Assembly (NCBI RefSeq): GCF_022606355.1
Contig: NZ_JAHHZQ010000004.1
Location: 434,001 to 498,000 of the forward strand
Source: Leifsonia shinshuensis
GTDB lineage: Bacteria > Actinomycetota > Actinomycetes > Actinomycetales > Microbacteriaceae
DNA: 64,000 nucleotides
Reading direction: 5' to 3'
The position numbers and the translations under genes are program-made. A model generated the notes under the pieces. The model had not been told where the DNA came from and ran no database searches. It worked only from the letters and a program-made list of their open reading frames with translations. Shown here piece after piece: positions 15,799 through 23,673 of this stretch (positions within the stretch are counted from its first letter, which is position 1; the number at the start of each line of letters is the position of its first letter).

Positions 15799-17243
15799 TT
15801 CTGGGGGCGTCCGTACGCTTCGAGGAGGCGCAGCCAGACCTCGCTGATCGTCGGGTACGACGGCACGGCGTGCCAGAGCCGGTCGAGCGGCACCTCGCCG
15901 ACGACGGCGATCGTGGCCGAGTGCAGCAGCTCGCCGACGTCCTGGCCGACGAACGTCGCGCCGATCACGACCTTCCTGTCCTCGTCGACCACCATCCGGG
16001 CCGTCCCCGCGTAGTCGTCGGCCACCACGTACGCTCCGCTGACCGAGCCGATCGGGTAGTCGACCACCCGGATGCGGTACCCGGCCTTCTCCGCCTTCGC
16101 CGCGGTGAGCCCGACCGAGGCGACCTCCGGCTCGGTGAACGTGACCTGCGGGACGGCCTGATGGTCGGCGGTCGCGACGAAGGCGCCCCACGGGGCGAGC
16201 AACACCTCCGTGCCGCGAGCCCGCGCGGCGATGGCGTCGCCGGCGGCCCGTGCCTGGTACTTGCCCTGATGCGTGAGCAGAGCCCGGTGGTTCACGTCGC
16301 CGACGCCGTACAGCCAGCCGCCGTCGACCGGATCGCCGTGCGCGTCGAGCACGCGCATGCTGTCGTCGACGGTCAGCCAGGCGCCGTCCTCCAGACCGAA
16401 GGCGTCGAGACCGAGACCCGACGAACGCGGCAGCCGGCCGGCCGCCACCAGCAGCTCGTCCGTCTCGACGACGGTGCCGTCGCCCAGGTGGACGCGGAAG
16501 CCGTCGTCGACCGTCCGCTCGACGGACTCGGTCGTGACGTCGAGGTGCACGTGCGCGCCGAGCTCCCTCAGGGAGGCGGCGACCTGCTCGCCGGCGAACG
16601 GCTCCTCCGTTCCGAGGAGTCCGCTGCGCGCGATCAGGTGCACCTCGGTGCCGAATCCGGCGTACGCCGTCGCCATCTCGGTGCCGACCGTGCCGCCGCC
16701 CAGGATCGCCAGCGACACCGGCACCCGTTGCACGCTGGTGGCGTCTCGGCTCGTCCACGGCTCGCTCTCGCGGAGGCCGGGGATGTCGGGAAGCAGCGCT
16801 GCAGAGCCCGTGCACACGGCCACCGCGTGCCGGGCCGTGAGGACCGTGACCGTGCCGTCGTCCGCGGTCACCGTGACCTCCTTGGCCGCACTGATCGTGG
16901 CCCAGCCGCGCACCAGATCGATTCCGGCCCCGCGGAGCCACTCGACCTGGCCGTCGTCCTTCCAATCGCTGGTCATGTAGTCGCGGCGCCGCAGCACGGC
17001 GGCGACGTCGAGGGGGCCGGTGACGGCCTCCCGTGCCCCGCCCACCCGCTGCGCGGCGCGGAGGGCCGCGGAGGAGCGCAGCAGCGTCTTGGAGGGGATG
17101 CAGGCCCAATAGGAGCACTCGCCCCCGACGAGCTCGGCCTCCACGATCACGGTGCGCAGGCCGCCCTGGGCGGCCCGGTCGGCGACGTTCTCGCCGACCG
17201 CCCCCGCTCCGATCACGATGACGTCGTATTCGACTGCGGACAT
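15795..17243 (-). CDS. FAD/NAD(P) disulfide-oxidoreductase-family flavoprotein
   Basis: A 482-residue class I pyridine-nucleotide-disulfide oxidoreductase. The FAD motif IVIGAGAVGENVA lies at the N-terminus, the redox pair C43-SYWA-C48 is present in GGECSYWACIPSKTLL, the NAD-binding LAILGGGTVGTEMA is in the middle, and a dimerisation domain is at the C-terminus. The C-terminal active-site motif normally reading AHPTxSE is SYPTISE, so the acid-base histidine is tyrosine. Related proteins such as soluble transhydrogenase carry YPT as well. A quinone or NADPH oxidoreductase role is therefore more likely than dihydrolipoamide dehydrogenase. Confidence 0.9.
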   Translation of the reverse strand: MSAVEYDVIVIGAGAVGENVADRAAQGGLRTVIVEAELVGGECSYWACIPSKTLLRSSAALRAAQRVGGAREAVTGPLDVAAVLRRRDYMTSDWKDDGQVEWLRGAGIDLVRGWATISAAKEVTVTADDGTVTVLTARHAVAVCTGSAALLPDIPGLRESEPWTSRDATSVQRVPVSLAILGGGTVGTEMATAYAGFGTEVHLIARSGLLGTEEPFAGEQVAASLRELGAHVHLDVTTESVERTVDDGFRVHLGDGTVVETDELLVAAGRLPRSSGLGLDAFGLEDGAWLTVDDSMRVLDAHGDPVDGGWLYGVGDVNHRALLTHQGKYQARAAGDAIAARARGTEVLLAPWGAFVATADHQAVPQVTFTEPEVASVGLTAAKAEKAGYRIRVVDYPIGSVSGAYVVADDYAGTARMVVDEDRKVVIGATFVGQDVGELLHSATIAVVGEVPLDRLWHAVPSYPTISEVWLRLLEAYGRPQK

Positions 17244-17302
17244 GTTTCGCTCCTGTCGTTCCGGGATGAGGGCGTTCGAGTCTGATGCGGAGCGTACGCC
17301 GA

Positions 17303-18088
17303 TCAGCGGCCGACGAACTCGGCCGGGGTGCGCGAGAGGAAGGCCTGCATGCCGATCCGGGCGTCCTCGCTCGCGGCCAGGCGCGCGAGCGTCGGCTGCA
17401 ACCGCGCCTCGGCGGCCGCGTCGCCCTCCCGCACCGCTGTGAAGGCGCTGGCGAGGGTGGCCTGCACCGCGAGCGGTGCCTGGGCGGCGATCCGCTCTGC
17501 GATGGCCAGCGCCGTGTCGAACTGCTCGCCGTCGTCCACGACCTCCTGCACCAGGCCGATGCGGTAGGCCTCGTCGGCGTCGAACATGTCGCCGGTGAGG
17601 AGATAGCGCATGGCGTTGCCCCAGCCCGCCGTCCGCGGGAACCGGATGGTCGCTCCGCCGAACGGCAGGATGCCGCGTGCGACCTCGATCTGCCCGAACC
17701 GCGTCGACCGGGCCGCGATCGCGACATCGGCGGCGAGCATGAGCTCGATGCCGAGGGTGAGGCAGATGCCCTGCACGGCGACGACGACGGGCTTGGTGCG
17801 CTGTCGTCCGGAGACGCCCCAGGGGTCGACCCCGGTGTCGGAGACGAACGAGAGACCGTCCGGGCCGACCCGTGGGCCGACATCGGCCAGGTCGAGGCCG
17901 CCGGTGAAATGGTCGCCGACGGCGTACACGAGCCCCGCGCGGATGTCGGGATCGCGTTCGAGCTCTCCGTACGCCTCGGCGAGCCCGGTCAGGAGCTCGA
18001 AGTCGGCCGCGTTGCGCTTCTCCGGCCGGTTGAGGCCGATGAGGAGGACGTGCCCGCGTCGTTCGGTCAGGATTCGGGGTTCGCTCAT
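17303..18088 (-). CDS. Enoyl-CoA hydratase/isomerase (crotonase) family
   Basis: A 261-residue crotonase-fold protein. It shows the N-terminal GLNRPEKRNAAD, the oxyanion-hole strand DHFTGGLDLADV (here with Thr-Gly-Gly), and QGICLTLGIELMLAADVAIA followed by RFGQIEVARGILPFGG. The segment holding one usual catalytic glutamate reads CLTLGIELML, so the exact reaction (hydratase, isomerase or other) is unclear. ATG 18088 is chosen since upstream codons up to 18142 carry no conserved residues and run into the end of the arginase-family gene. It is probably co-transcribed with the arginase-family gene upstream. Confidence 0.88.
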   Translation of the reverse strand: MSEPRILTERRGHVLLIGLNRPEKRNAADFELLTGLAEAYGELERDPDIRAGLVYAVGDHFTGGLDLADVGPRVGPDGLSFVSDTGVDPWGVSGRQRTKPVVVAVQGICLTLGIELMLAADVAIAARSTRFGQIEVARGILPFGGATIRFPRTAGWGNAMRYLLTGDMFDADEAYRIGLVQEVVDDGEQFDTALAIAERIAAQAPLAVQATLASAFTAVREGDAAAEARLQPTLARLAASEDARIGMQAFLSRTPAEFVGR

Positions 18089-18107
18089 GTCGCCAACGCT
18101 ACCGGGC

Positions 18108-18965
18108 TCAGCCGACGTCACGGAGAGGGCCCGTGAGCGCACCCAGCACCCGGAGGATCACCGGCAGATCGCGACCGGCGGCCTCCGGTGACTCGGGGGC
18201 GAACTCGGTGATCGCGGCGCCGACGAGCTCGAAGCGTGCCCGCAGCGCCCGGATGGCGTCGGACAACTGTTCGGGACTGACGCCGAACGGCTCGGGGAAG
18301 CCGATTCCGTCGACCGCCGAGGGATCGAGCACGTCGAGGTCGACGTGGAGGTAGACGGCCGACGCCCCCGTCGCCTCCACCGCGGCCACGAGCGTCTGCG
18401 GGTCGTCGAAACCGTCCGGCCCGACCAACCGGATCCCGACCCGGTCGACGAAGGCCGACTCACCGTCGTCGAGCGCGCGCGTTCCCGCGAGCACCAGCTG
18501 CTCGTGGTGGAGGCGCGCGGGTCCGGTCGCCGCGAGTCCGTCCGGTCCGTCGCCGAGCAGAGCGCGCACGACCATGCCGTGGAAAGCCCCGGACGGCGAA
18601 GTCGAGACGTTGTTGAGGTCGCCGTGCGCGTCGAACCAGACCACGGCGACCGAGCCGGCCGGATGCGACGCCACGGCGTGCTGCACGCTCGCGAGATCTG
18701 CAGCGCAGTCGCCGCCGATCGTGACGACCGGCGCCTCCAGCACCGCCAGCTCGGCCTCCGCCAGCTCGCGCACCAGCGTGAGCGACGAGTACCGCAGCAC
18801 ACCGGTGCCGAGCGCTTCGCCGGCCGCCGCGGGCACGGCCACACTGTGGGTGGCCGTCGTCGGCAGGTCGCCGCGGATGGCGTCGGCGCCGTCGATGAGC
18901 CGCATGGCGCGGGACGAGCCGGAGCCCTGCCACTGGGGGATGACGAGGAACGAAGCCGGGCTCAT
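18108..18965 (-). CDS. Arginase/agmatinase/formiminoglutamase-family hydrolase
   Basis: A 285-residue ureohydrolase-fold protein with the manganese-binding motifs FDAHGDLN (D112, H114, D116) and HVDLDVLDP. The first metal motif, usually GGDHS, reads GGDCAAD at 84-90, so the metal-binding histidine is cysteine. Similar substitutions occur in some actinobacterial family members, and metal content and substrate are uncertain. GGAAGGAGAG gives a strong ribosome site before ATG 18965. That start overlaps, in an ATGA, the stop of a 16-codon mini-ORF lying between this gene and the TPM gene. Confidence 0.85.
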   Translation of the reverse strand: MSPASFLVIPQWQGSGSSRAMRLIDGADAIRGDLPTTATHSVAVPAAAGEALGTGVLRYSSLTLVRELAEAELAVLEAPVVTIGGDCAADLASVQHAVASHPAGSVAVVWFDAHGDLNNVSTSPSGAFHGMVVRALLGDGPDGLAATGPARLHHEQLVLAGTRALDDGESAFVDRVGIRLVGPDGFDDPQTLVAAVEATGASAVYLHVDLDVLDPSAVDGIGFPEPFGVSPEQLSDAIRALRARFELVGAAITEFAPESPEAAGRDLPVILRVLGALTGPLRDVG

Positions 18966-19012
18966 CCTCTCTCCTTCCGGTTCGGTGTCATGGCCGTGCG
19001 GTTCGGTGTCAT
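18962..19012 (-). CDS. Candidate 16-residue coupling peptide
   Basis: The reading frame ATG 19012 to TGA 18962 encodes MTPNRTAMTPNRKERG. Its ATG overlaps the TPM gene's stop, and its TGA overlaps the next gene's ATG, so all three reading frames join through ATGA overlaps. The peptide is made by a 21-bp direct duplication (TGACACCGAACCG twice). It may be only a translational bridge, and no homologue can be checked here. Confidence 0.4.
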   Translation of the reverse strand: MTPNRTAMTPNRKERG

Positions 19013-19014
19013 GG
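18978..19014. repeat. 21-bp direct repeat, two units
   Basis: CGGTTCGGTGTCATGG occurs at 18978-18993 and again at 18999-19014, a period of 21 bases, which is seven codons of the mini-ORF on the minus strand. Confidence 0.8.
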
Positions 19015-19617
19015 TGTCGTCGCCCTCCTGCTCCGTGAGTTCCGTTGGCGGCGGATCAGCAGGAACACGACCGCCGCGATCGCGACCAGCACGACGACCA
19101 GCAGCCACACGAACCAGGGCCCGGGGCCGCCGCCCACGGCGTCGCCGAGCCCGTTGGCTGCGGCGACGGCGGCTTTCGTCCAGTCCTGCGCGTGCAGCGC
19201 GGGCCCGACCTGGTCCTGCTCGATGGTGGTGAGCTGCTGGTCGCTCACCGGCCCGCTGTCGTCGCCGGAGAGGTAGTAGGCGCTGCCGTCGGTCTCGGCC
19301 GCCAGCAGGTAGTCCGTGGGCCCCAGATCGTTGCGCGCGGCCGTCTCGTTCGCCCAGTCCTCCGCATCGGCGGGGTCGGTGAAGTGGTCGACGAACACCA
19401 CGTAGAGCGTGATCTGATGATTCTTCTTGAGTGTGGCAGTGGCCGCTTCGATCGTGTCGATGTCCGCTTTCGACAGCACTCCCGCCTGGTCGACGACATG
19501 GCCGGGACCGAGCGCGACCGGCTCGGCGGCCTCGGCGGCCGGGGCGGCCAGCGCGAGCGGCGCAACGGCCGCGCCGACGGCGAGGAGGAACGCGGTCAGG
19601 ACGCGACGCACAGACAT
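19009..19617 (-). CDS. Secreted, membrane-anchored TPM-domain protein
   Basis: A 202-residue protein with a signal peptide (residues 1-31, ending AAPAAEAAE), a TPM domain (about 40-165, with VVDQAGVLSKADIDTIEAAT, ITLYVVFVDHF and NDLGPTDYLLAAETDGSAYY) and one C-terminal membrane helix (WFVWLLVVVLVAIAAVVFLL) followed by an Arg-rich cytoplasmic tail. TPM domains are found in plant photosystem II repair factor TLP18.3 and in many bacterial envelope proteins of unknown role. The domain faces outside the membrane. It is the first gene of a minus-strand run and ends with an ATGA overlap to a mini-ORF. Confidence 0.88.
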   Translation of the reverse strand: MSVRRVLTAFLLAVGAAVAPLALAAPAAEAAEPVALGPGHVVDQAGVLSKADIDTIEAATATLKKNHQITLYVVFVDHFTDPADAEDWANETAARNDLGPTDYLLAAETDGSAYYLSGDDSGPVSDQQLTTIEQDQVGPALHAQDWTKAAVAAANGLGDAVGGGPGPWFVWLLVVVLVAIAAVVFLLIRRQRNSRSRRATTP

Positions 19618-19753
19618 CCACCCACTCTCTCGAGCTCACCTGTCATCCAGCCGAGTCTATTGACGGCCCCGATGCGTGTCACTGTTCGATCTCCCCGTCA
19701 CGTGTTGCCGCCTGTTACGGCCACGGATGCGCGCAGCGCACGTTCCGCCCACA

Positions 19754-20527
19754 ATGGCTCGTATGTCTCCGGCCTCCCGCACCCTCGCCGTCGTCGAGGC
19801 GACGCGCTTGCGCGGGCACGACCCGGAGTATCACGCGTACGTTCAGGTGCTGGTCGGCGGGGTCGTCCGTGCGGCGGAGGCCGACGGCTGGACGGTGACC
19901 AGGCTCGCCGCCGACGAGGGCACCGACGCGCTGCTGGCCGCGACGGAGCGCGCGGACGCCGCGGTGATCGTGGGAGGCGAGGACATCGCCCCGCGGTTCT
20001 ACGGAGCGTCGGGAGGCTACCCGCACGAGAGCCTGCACCGCGAGACCGCCGACGCCGCCCAGCTCGCGCTGGTCCACCGGGCGATCGAGCGCGGGATGCC
20101 GCTGCTCGGCATCTGCCGCGGCCTCCAGATCGTCAATGTCGCGCTCGGCGGCACGCTCGTCCAAGACCTCGGCGACGGCGACCACGTGCGCCGCGGTGTC
20201 CCGATTCCCGAGGTGCTGACCACCCACCCCGTGCTGCTCGAGCCCGGCAGCAGAGTCGAGGAGCTGCTCGGCGGCCCCGTGGTGTCGGTCCGCAGCGCAC
20301 ACCATCAGGCGGTCGACGTCGTCGGCGAGGCACTGGTCGTGACCGGTCGCGCGCCCGACGGCCACGTGGAGGCGATCGAGCACGAGTCCGCGCCGATCCT
20401 CGCCGTCCAGTGGCATCCGGAGGACCCGGGCGCCCCCGCCGGCCAGCTCGCCGCGCTCCTCGGCTCGCTGCGCTCGCGCGCCCGCGCCGCCGTCGGCGCT
20501 GTCGCCGCTGTCGCGACCGCCGCCTAG
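19754..20527 (+). CDS. Class I glutamine amidotransferase, PuuD-like
   Basis: A 257-residue peptidase C26-type glutamine amidotransferase resembling gamma-glutamyl-GABA hydrolase. The triad is visible as C121 in LLGICRGLQ, His in AVQWHPED and the following Glu. The motif GGEDIAPRFYG and the strand RSAHHQAVDV are typical. It likely hydrolyses gamma-glutamyl amides in polyamine or related catabolism. ATG 19754 lacks a clear ribosome site, and ATG 19763 is an alternative. A composite array of family A and B repeats follows its stop. Confidence 0.88.
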   Translation: MARMSPASRTLAVVEATRLRGHDPEYHAYVQVLVGGVVRAAEADGWTVTRLAADEGTDALLAATERADAAVIVGGEDIAPRFYGASGGYPHESLHRETADAAQLALVHRAIERGMPLLGICRGLQIVNVALGGTLVQDLGDGDHVRRGVPIPEVLTTHPVLLEPGSRVEELLGGPVVSVRSAHHQAVDVVGEALVVTGRAPDGHVEAIEHESAPILAVQWHPEDPGAPAGQLAALLGSLRSRARAAVGAVAAVATAA

Positions 20528-20570
20528 CGCCGCCGCGGCTCCGCCGCGCCCCTGCCGCCCCACCCCCGCG

Positions 20571-20746
20571 ACATTCGTGACGAATCCCGACATTCGTGCC
20601 ACGAATCCCACGATTCGTGACGAATCTCACCCCGCCCCGGCGGGGCTAGGGATGGCGCATTTGCGCCAAATGCGGCGATACAACGCCGCGAACGCCACAT
20701 TCGCAGCAAATGCGTCGCCAGACGCACACGCAGATTCGTGACGAAT
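20571..20746. repeat. Composite family A plus family B palindrome array
   Basis: Family A palindromes are centred at 20579, 20599 and 20619 (13, 15 and 13 bp, exactly 20 bp apart). After 46 bp comes a family B element with centres at 20665, 20685 and 20705, starting GCATTTGCGCCAAATGC. A further family A palindrome is centred at 20740, just before the pcm stop. The 46-bp step with CTCAC after the last palindrome also occurs in the array at 4917-5100. The array fills a convergent gene junction. Confidence 0.85.
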
Positions 20747-20750
20747 GTCG

Positions 20751-21374
20751 TCACTCCCGGTCGCGCCAGCCGTCGTCGCCGACGAGCGGCACGAACGTGA
20801 CAGCGCCGAGGCTGCGCCCGTGGAGGTCGCCGTCGGCGCCGCGCTCGAACACCGTGAGGTGCTGCGCGCCTCCCGGGCGGCCGACCGGCATCACGATCCG
20901 CCCCTCCCGCGTTAGCTGCTCCGGCCACGCCCGCGGCAGCGTCGGGCCGGTCGCCGCCGCGATGATCACGTCGTACGGCGCGCCCGCCGGCCACCCGAGC
21001 GTGCCGTCGCCGGTGACGACGTTCACCCGGTAGCCCAGGGCCTCCAGCGTCGCCGCGGCCGTCACCGCCAGCTCGGGATGGCGTTCGATGCTGACGACGC
21101 GGTGACCGAGCTCCGCGGCGACGGCCGCCGCATAGCCTGAGCCGGTCCCGACGTCGAGGACGCTGTCCTCCGGGCCGATCCTGGCTGCCTCGAGCATGAG
21201 CGCGACGATGAACGGCTGCGAGATGGTCTGGCCGTCGCCGATCGGCATCGGGTGATCCTCGTAGGCGTACCGTTCGGAACCCTCGGGGACGAACTCGTGT
21301 CGCGGCACGCGTCGCATCGCGTCGAGGACCCGCTGGTCCTCGATCCCGCGGCGGACGAGTTGCTCCTCGACCAT
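20751..21374 (-). CDS. pcm: Protein-L-isoaspartate O-methyltransferase
   Basis: A 207-residue methyltransferase that uses S-adenosylmethionine to repair isoaspartyl residues in aged proteins. Motif order is VPRHEFVPE, IGDGQTISQPFIVALM (substrate loop) and VLDVGTGSGYAAAV (SAM motif I, about 72-84). ATG 21374 is chosen: GGGAG lies upstream, and no ATG, GTG or TTG exists between it and the preceding gene's stop, although homology-like sequence (REYAAERER) continues a little further up. It is the last gene after the sugar locus and 38 bases from the kinase stop. Confidence 0.9.
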   Translation of the reverse strand: MVEEQLVRRGIEDQRVLDAMRRVPRHEFVPEGSERYAYEDHPMPIGDGQTISQPFIVALMLEAARIGPEDSVLDVGTGSGYAAAVAAELGHRVVSIERHPELAVTAAATLEALGYRVNVVTGDGTLGWPAGAPYDVIIAAATGPTLPRAWPEQLTREGRIVMPVGRPGGAQHLTVFERGADGDLHGRSLGAVTFVPLVGDDGWRDRE

Positions 21375-21412
21375 CCGCTCCCGTTCTGCGGCGTATTCCC
21401 TGTTCGTAAGGC

Positions 21413-22414
21413 CTATTGAACCACCGCGGCCTGCCGGTCCTGAAGGCCGGATACGGCGAGGTCCAGTGCGTCGGCGGAGGCTCCTCCGGCCTCCAGCGCC
21501 AGCAGGGCGGCCCCGAGGATGGGCGCGGACGTCACGACCGTGATCCTGGCCAGCGGCGCCCGCTCGGCGAGGCCGCGCTCCACCCCGGCCAGCAGCCGTT
21601 CGTCGCCCGAGCCGATCACCCCTCCGCCGAGGACGACCGGCACCTCGCTGCCGAGCAGCTCCAGCCGGCGCAGCGTGGTGGCGGCGAGGATCACGATCTC
21701 CTCCGCCTGCCGGTCCACGAGACGCTGTGCGACCGCGTCCCCAGCGCGCGACGCCGCGAGAACGGCGGGCGCGAGGCGCGACAGCTCGCTGTTGGCGATG
21801 CGCTCGAAGTGCAGGGCCTCGATGACGTCGGGGATGCCCGTCAGGCCGTAGACCTCGGGGATCGCGGCGGCGAGCGTGGTGGCCGGCCCGCGGCCGTCGA
21901 CCGCCCTGGCCGCGTGCCAGAGCGCCTTCTCGCCCAGGTGCCAGCCGCCGCCCCAGTCGCCGGAGGTCATCCCGAGGGAGGCGTAGCGCACGACGGCGCC
22001 GTCCGCGCGCACGCCGACGCAGTTGATCCCTGTGCCGCAGACGACCGCGACCGCGTCGGACTCGCTGGTGCCGGCCCGCAGCAGCGCGAACAGGTCGTTG
22101 TCGACGATCGCGTCGGCCCACGCGTAGCCGGCGATCCCCGCGCGGAACTCCGCGATCTCTGCGGGCAGGTCGAGCCCGGAGAGGTAGATGTTGGCGCTCG
22201 CGAGCGGACGCGGACCCGTCTCGACGAGGAGCCGCTCGATGAGCTCGTCCACGAGGCGGGCCGTCGCCGCCATCCCGATCAGGTGGGGGCTGGAGGTCGT
22301 GCCGCGGACGGCGGCCACAAGGGTCCCGTCGAGTTCGAGGGCGACGGCGTCGGTCTTCGATCCTCCGCCGTCGACCGCGATCACGATCGGCGCGCCGCCC
22401 GTCGGGTCGGTCAT
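21413..22414 (-). CDS. BadF/BadG-family sugar kinase (GlcNAc kinase-like)
   Basis: A 333-residue ASKHA-fold kinase. PHOSPHATE 1-like IVIAVDGGGSKTDAVALE is at the N-terminus, with IVDNDLFALLRAG, the VVCGTGINCVG motif and SGDWGGGWHLG in the middle and VVLGGGVIGSGD near the end. This is the pattern of N-acetylglucosamine kinase-like BadF/BadG ATPases. In this operon it probably phosphorylates the imported sugar or the product of the GH4 enzyme. Its ATG overlaps the GH4 stop in an ATGA, so translation is coupled. Confidence 0.88.
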   Translation of the reverse strand: MTDPTGGAPIVIAVDGGGSKTDAVALELDGTLVAAVRGTTSSPHLIGMAATARLVDELIERLLVETGPRPLASANIYLSGLDLPAEIAEFRAGIAGYAWADAIVDNDLFALLRAGTSESDAVAVVCGTGINCVGVRADGAVVRYASLGMTSGDWGGGWHLGEKALWHAARAVDGRGPATTLAAAIPEVYGLTGIPDVIEALHFERIANSELSRLAPAVLAASRAGDAVAQRLVDRQAEEIVILAATTLRRLELLGSEVPVVLGGGVIGSGDERLLAGVERGLAERAPLARITVVTSAPILGAALLALEAGGASADALDLAVSGLQDRQAAVVQ

Positions 22415-23670
22415 CGTGCCCACGCCAGGTGCTGATGGTTGCGTGCGATGAGCAGGTCGGTCAGCTTCTCCGCCCGGTCGTACTGCCCGACGAGCGGATG
22501 GGCGAGCATCGCCCGCACGACCCGGTCGCGACCGCCGTGGACGGCGGCGTCGAGCGCGAGCCGCTCGTACCCGGCGACGTGCCCGATGAGTCCCGCCATG
22601 TCGTCGGGCAGGGGAGCGATCTGCTGCGCGTGCACGCCGGTCGCACCGACCGTGGCCGGGACCTCGATCACGTGGTCGTCGGGCAGGAACGGCAGCGTGC
22701 CGTCGTTGCGCAGGTTGACCACCTGCACATCGCCGCGGTCGCTCGTCAGCGAAGCGAGCAGGTCGACCGCCGCCTCGGAGTAGAACGCACCGCCGCGCTG
22801 GGCGAGCTGTTCCGGCTTGGTGTCGACCGACGGGTCGGCGTAGAGCTCGAGCAGTTCGCGTTCGACCCGCTGCACGGCCTCCGCCCTGGTCGGTGCGTCG
22901 AGCTGCTCGCGCAGCACCTCGTCGTGGGCGTAGTAGTAGCGCAGATAGTAGCTCGGCACGTTCCCGAGCAGGCGGATCAGGGAGGCCGGAAGCTCGATCT
23001 CCTCGGCGAGCTGGGGCAGGCGGGTGGACAGCAGTTCGGGCAGCACGTCGCGTCCGCCGACCGTGACCGACCGCTCCCAGGTCAGGTGGTTGAGGCCGAC
23101 GTGGCCGAGTCCGACCTCCGCCGGTGCCACGTCGAGCAGTGCGGCGAACCGGCGCTGGAAGCCGATCGCCACGTTGCAGAGCCCGACCGCCCTGTGCCCC
23201 TCCTGGAGAAGCGCGCGCGTGACGATGCCGACCGGGTTGGTGAAGTCGACGATCCACGCGTCCGGCTTGGCGTGCTTCCGGATGACCTCCGCCACGGACA
23301 GCACGACCGGGACGGTCCGCAGTGCCTTGGCGAAGCCGCCCGGCCCGGTGGTCTCCTGGCCGATGCAGCCGCACTCGTGCGGGAAGGTCTCGTCGCCATG
23401 GCGGGCGGCCTGGCCGCCCACCCGCAGCTGGATGAGCACGGCGTCGGCGTCGGCGACGCCGGCGACCAGATCGGAGGTGGGTACGACGCGGCCCGGGTGG
23501 CCGGCGGCGCGGAACATGCGCTCGCTGACACCGCCGACGAGCCGGAGCCGTTCCGGATCGGTGTCGACGAGCCAGAGCTCCTCGATCGGCAGCAGGTCGC
23601 GCAGGCGCGCAAATCCGTCCACGAGTTCGGGGGTGTAGGTGGATCCTCCGCCTACGACAGCCAGTTTCAC
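22411..23670 (-). CDS. GH4 glycosidase (6-phospho-beta-glucosidase type)
   Basis: A 419-residue family 4 glycoside hydrolase, which uses NAD and a divalent metal in a redox-assisted cleavage. The NAD motif VVGGGSTYTPELV is at the N-terminus, TNPVGIVTRAL follows, the metal-binding C165-N166 lies in VGLCNVAIGF, and H195 is in GLGHVGLNHL. The pattern fits the 6-phospho-beta-glucosidase subgroup. The genes around it encode an ABC importer, not a PTS, so the substrate would need a kinase step first or the enzyme accepts non-phosphorylated sugar. GTG 23670 is the start. It is coupled to the kinase downstream. Confidence 0.92.
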   Translation of the reverse strand: MKLAVVGGGSTYTPELVDGFARLRDLLPIEELWLVDTDPERLRLVGGVSERMFRAAGHPGRVVPTSDLVAGVADADAVLIQLRVGGQAARHGDETFPHECGCIGQETTGPGGFAKALRTVPVVLSVAEVIRKHAKPDAWIVDFTNPVGIVTRALLQEGHRAVGLCNVAIGFQRRFAALLDVAPAEVGLGHVGLNHLTWERSVTVGGRDVLPELLSTRLPQLAEEIELPASLIRLLGNVPSYYLRYYYAHDEVLREQLDAPTRAEAVQRVERELLELYADPSVDTKPEQLAQRGGAFYSEAAVDLLASLTSDRGDVQVVNLRNDGTLPFLPDDHVIEVPATVGATGVHAQQIAPLPDDMAGLIGHVAGYERLALDAAVHGGRDRVVRAMLAHPLVGQYDRAEKLTDLLIARNHQHLAWAR

Positions 23671-23673
23671 GCG

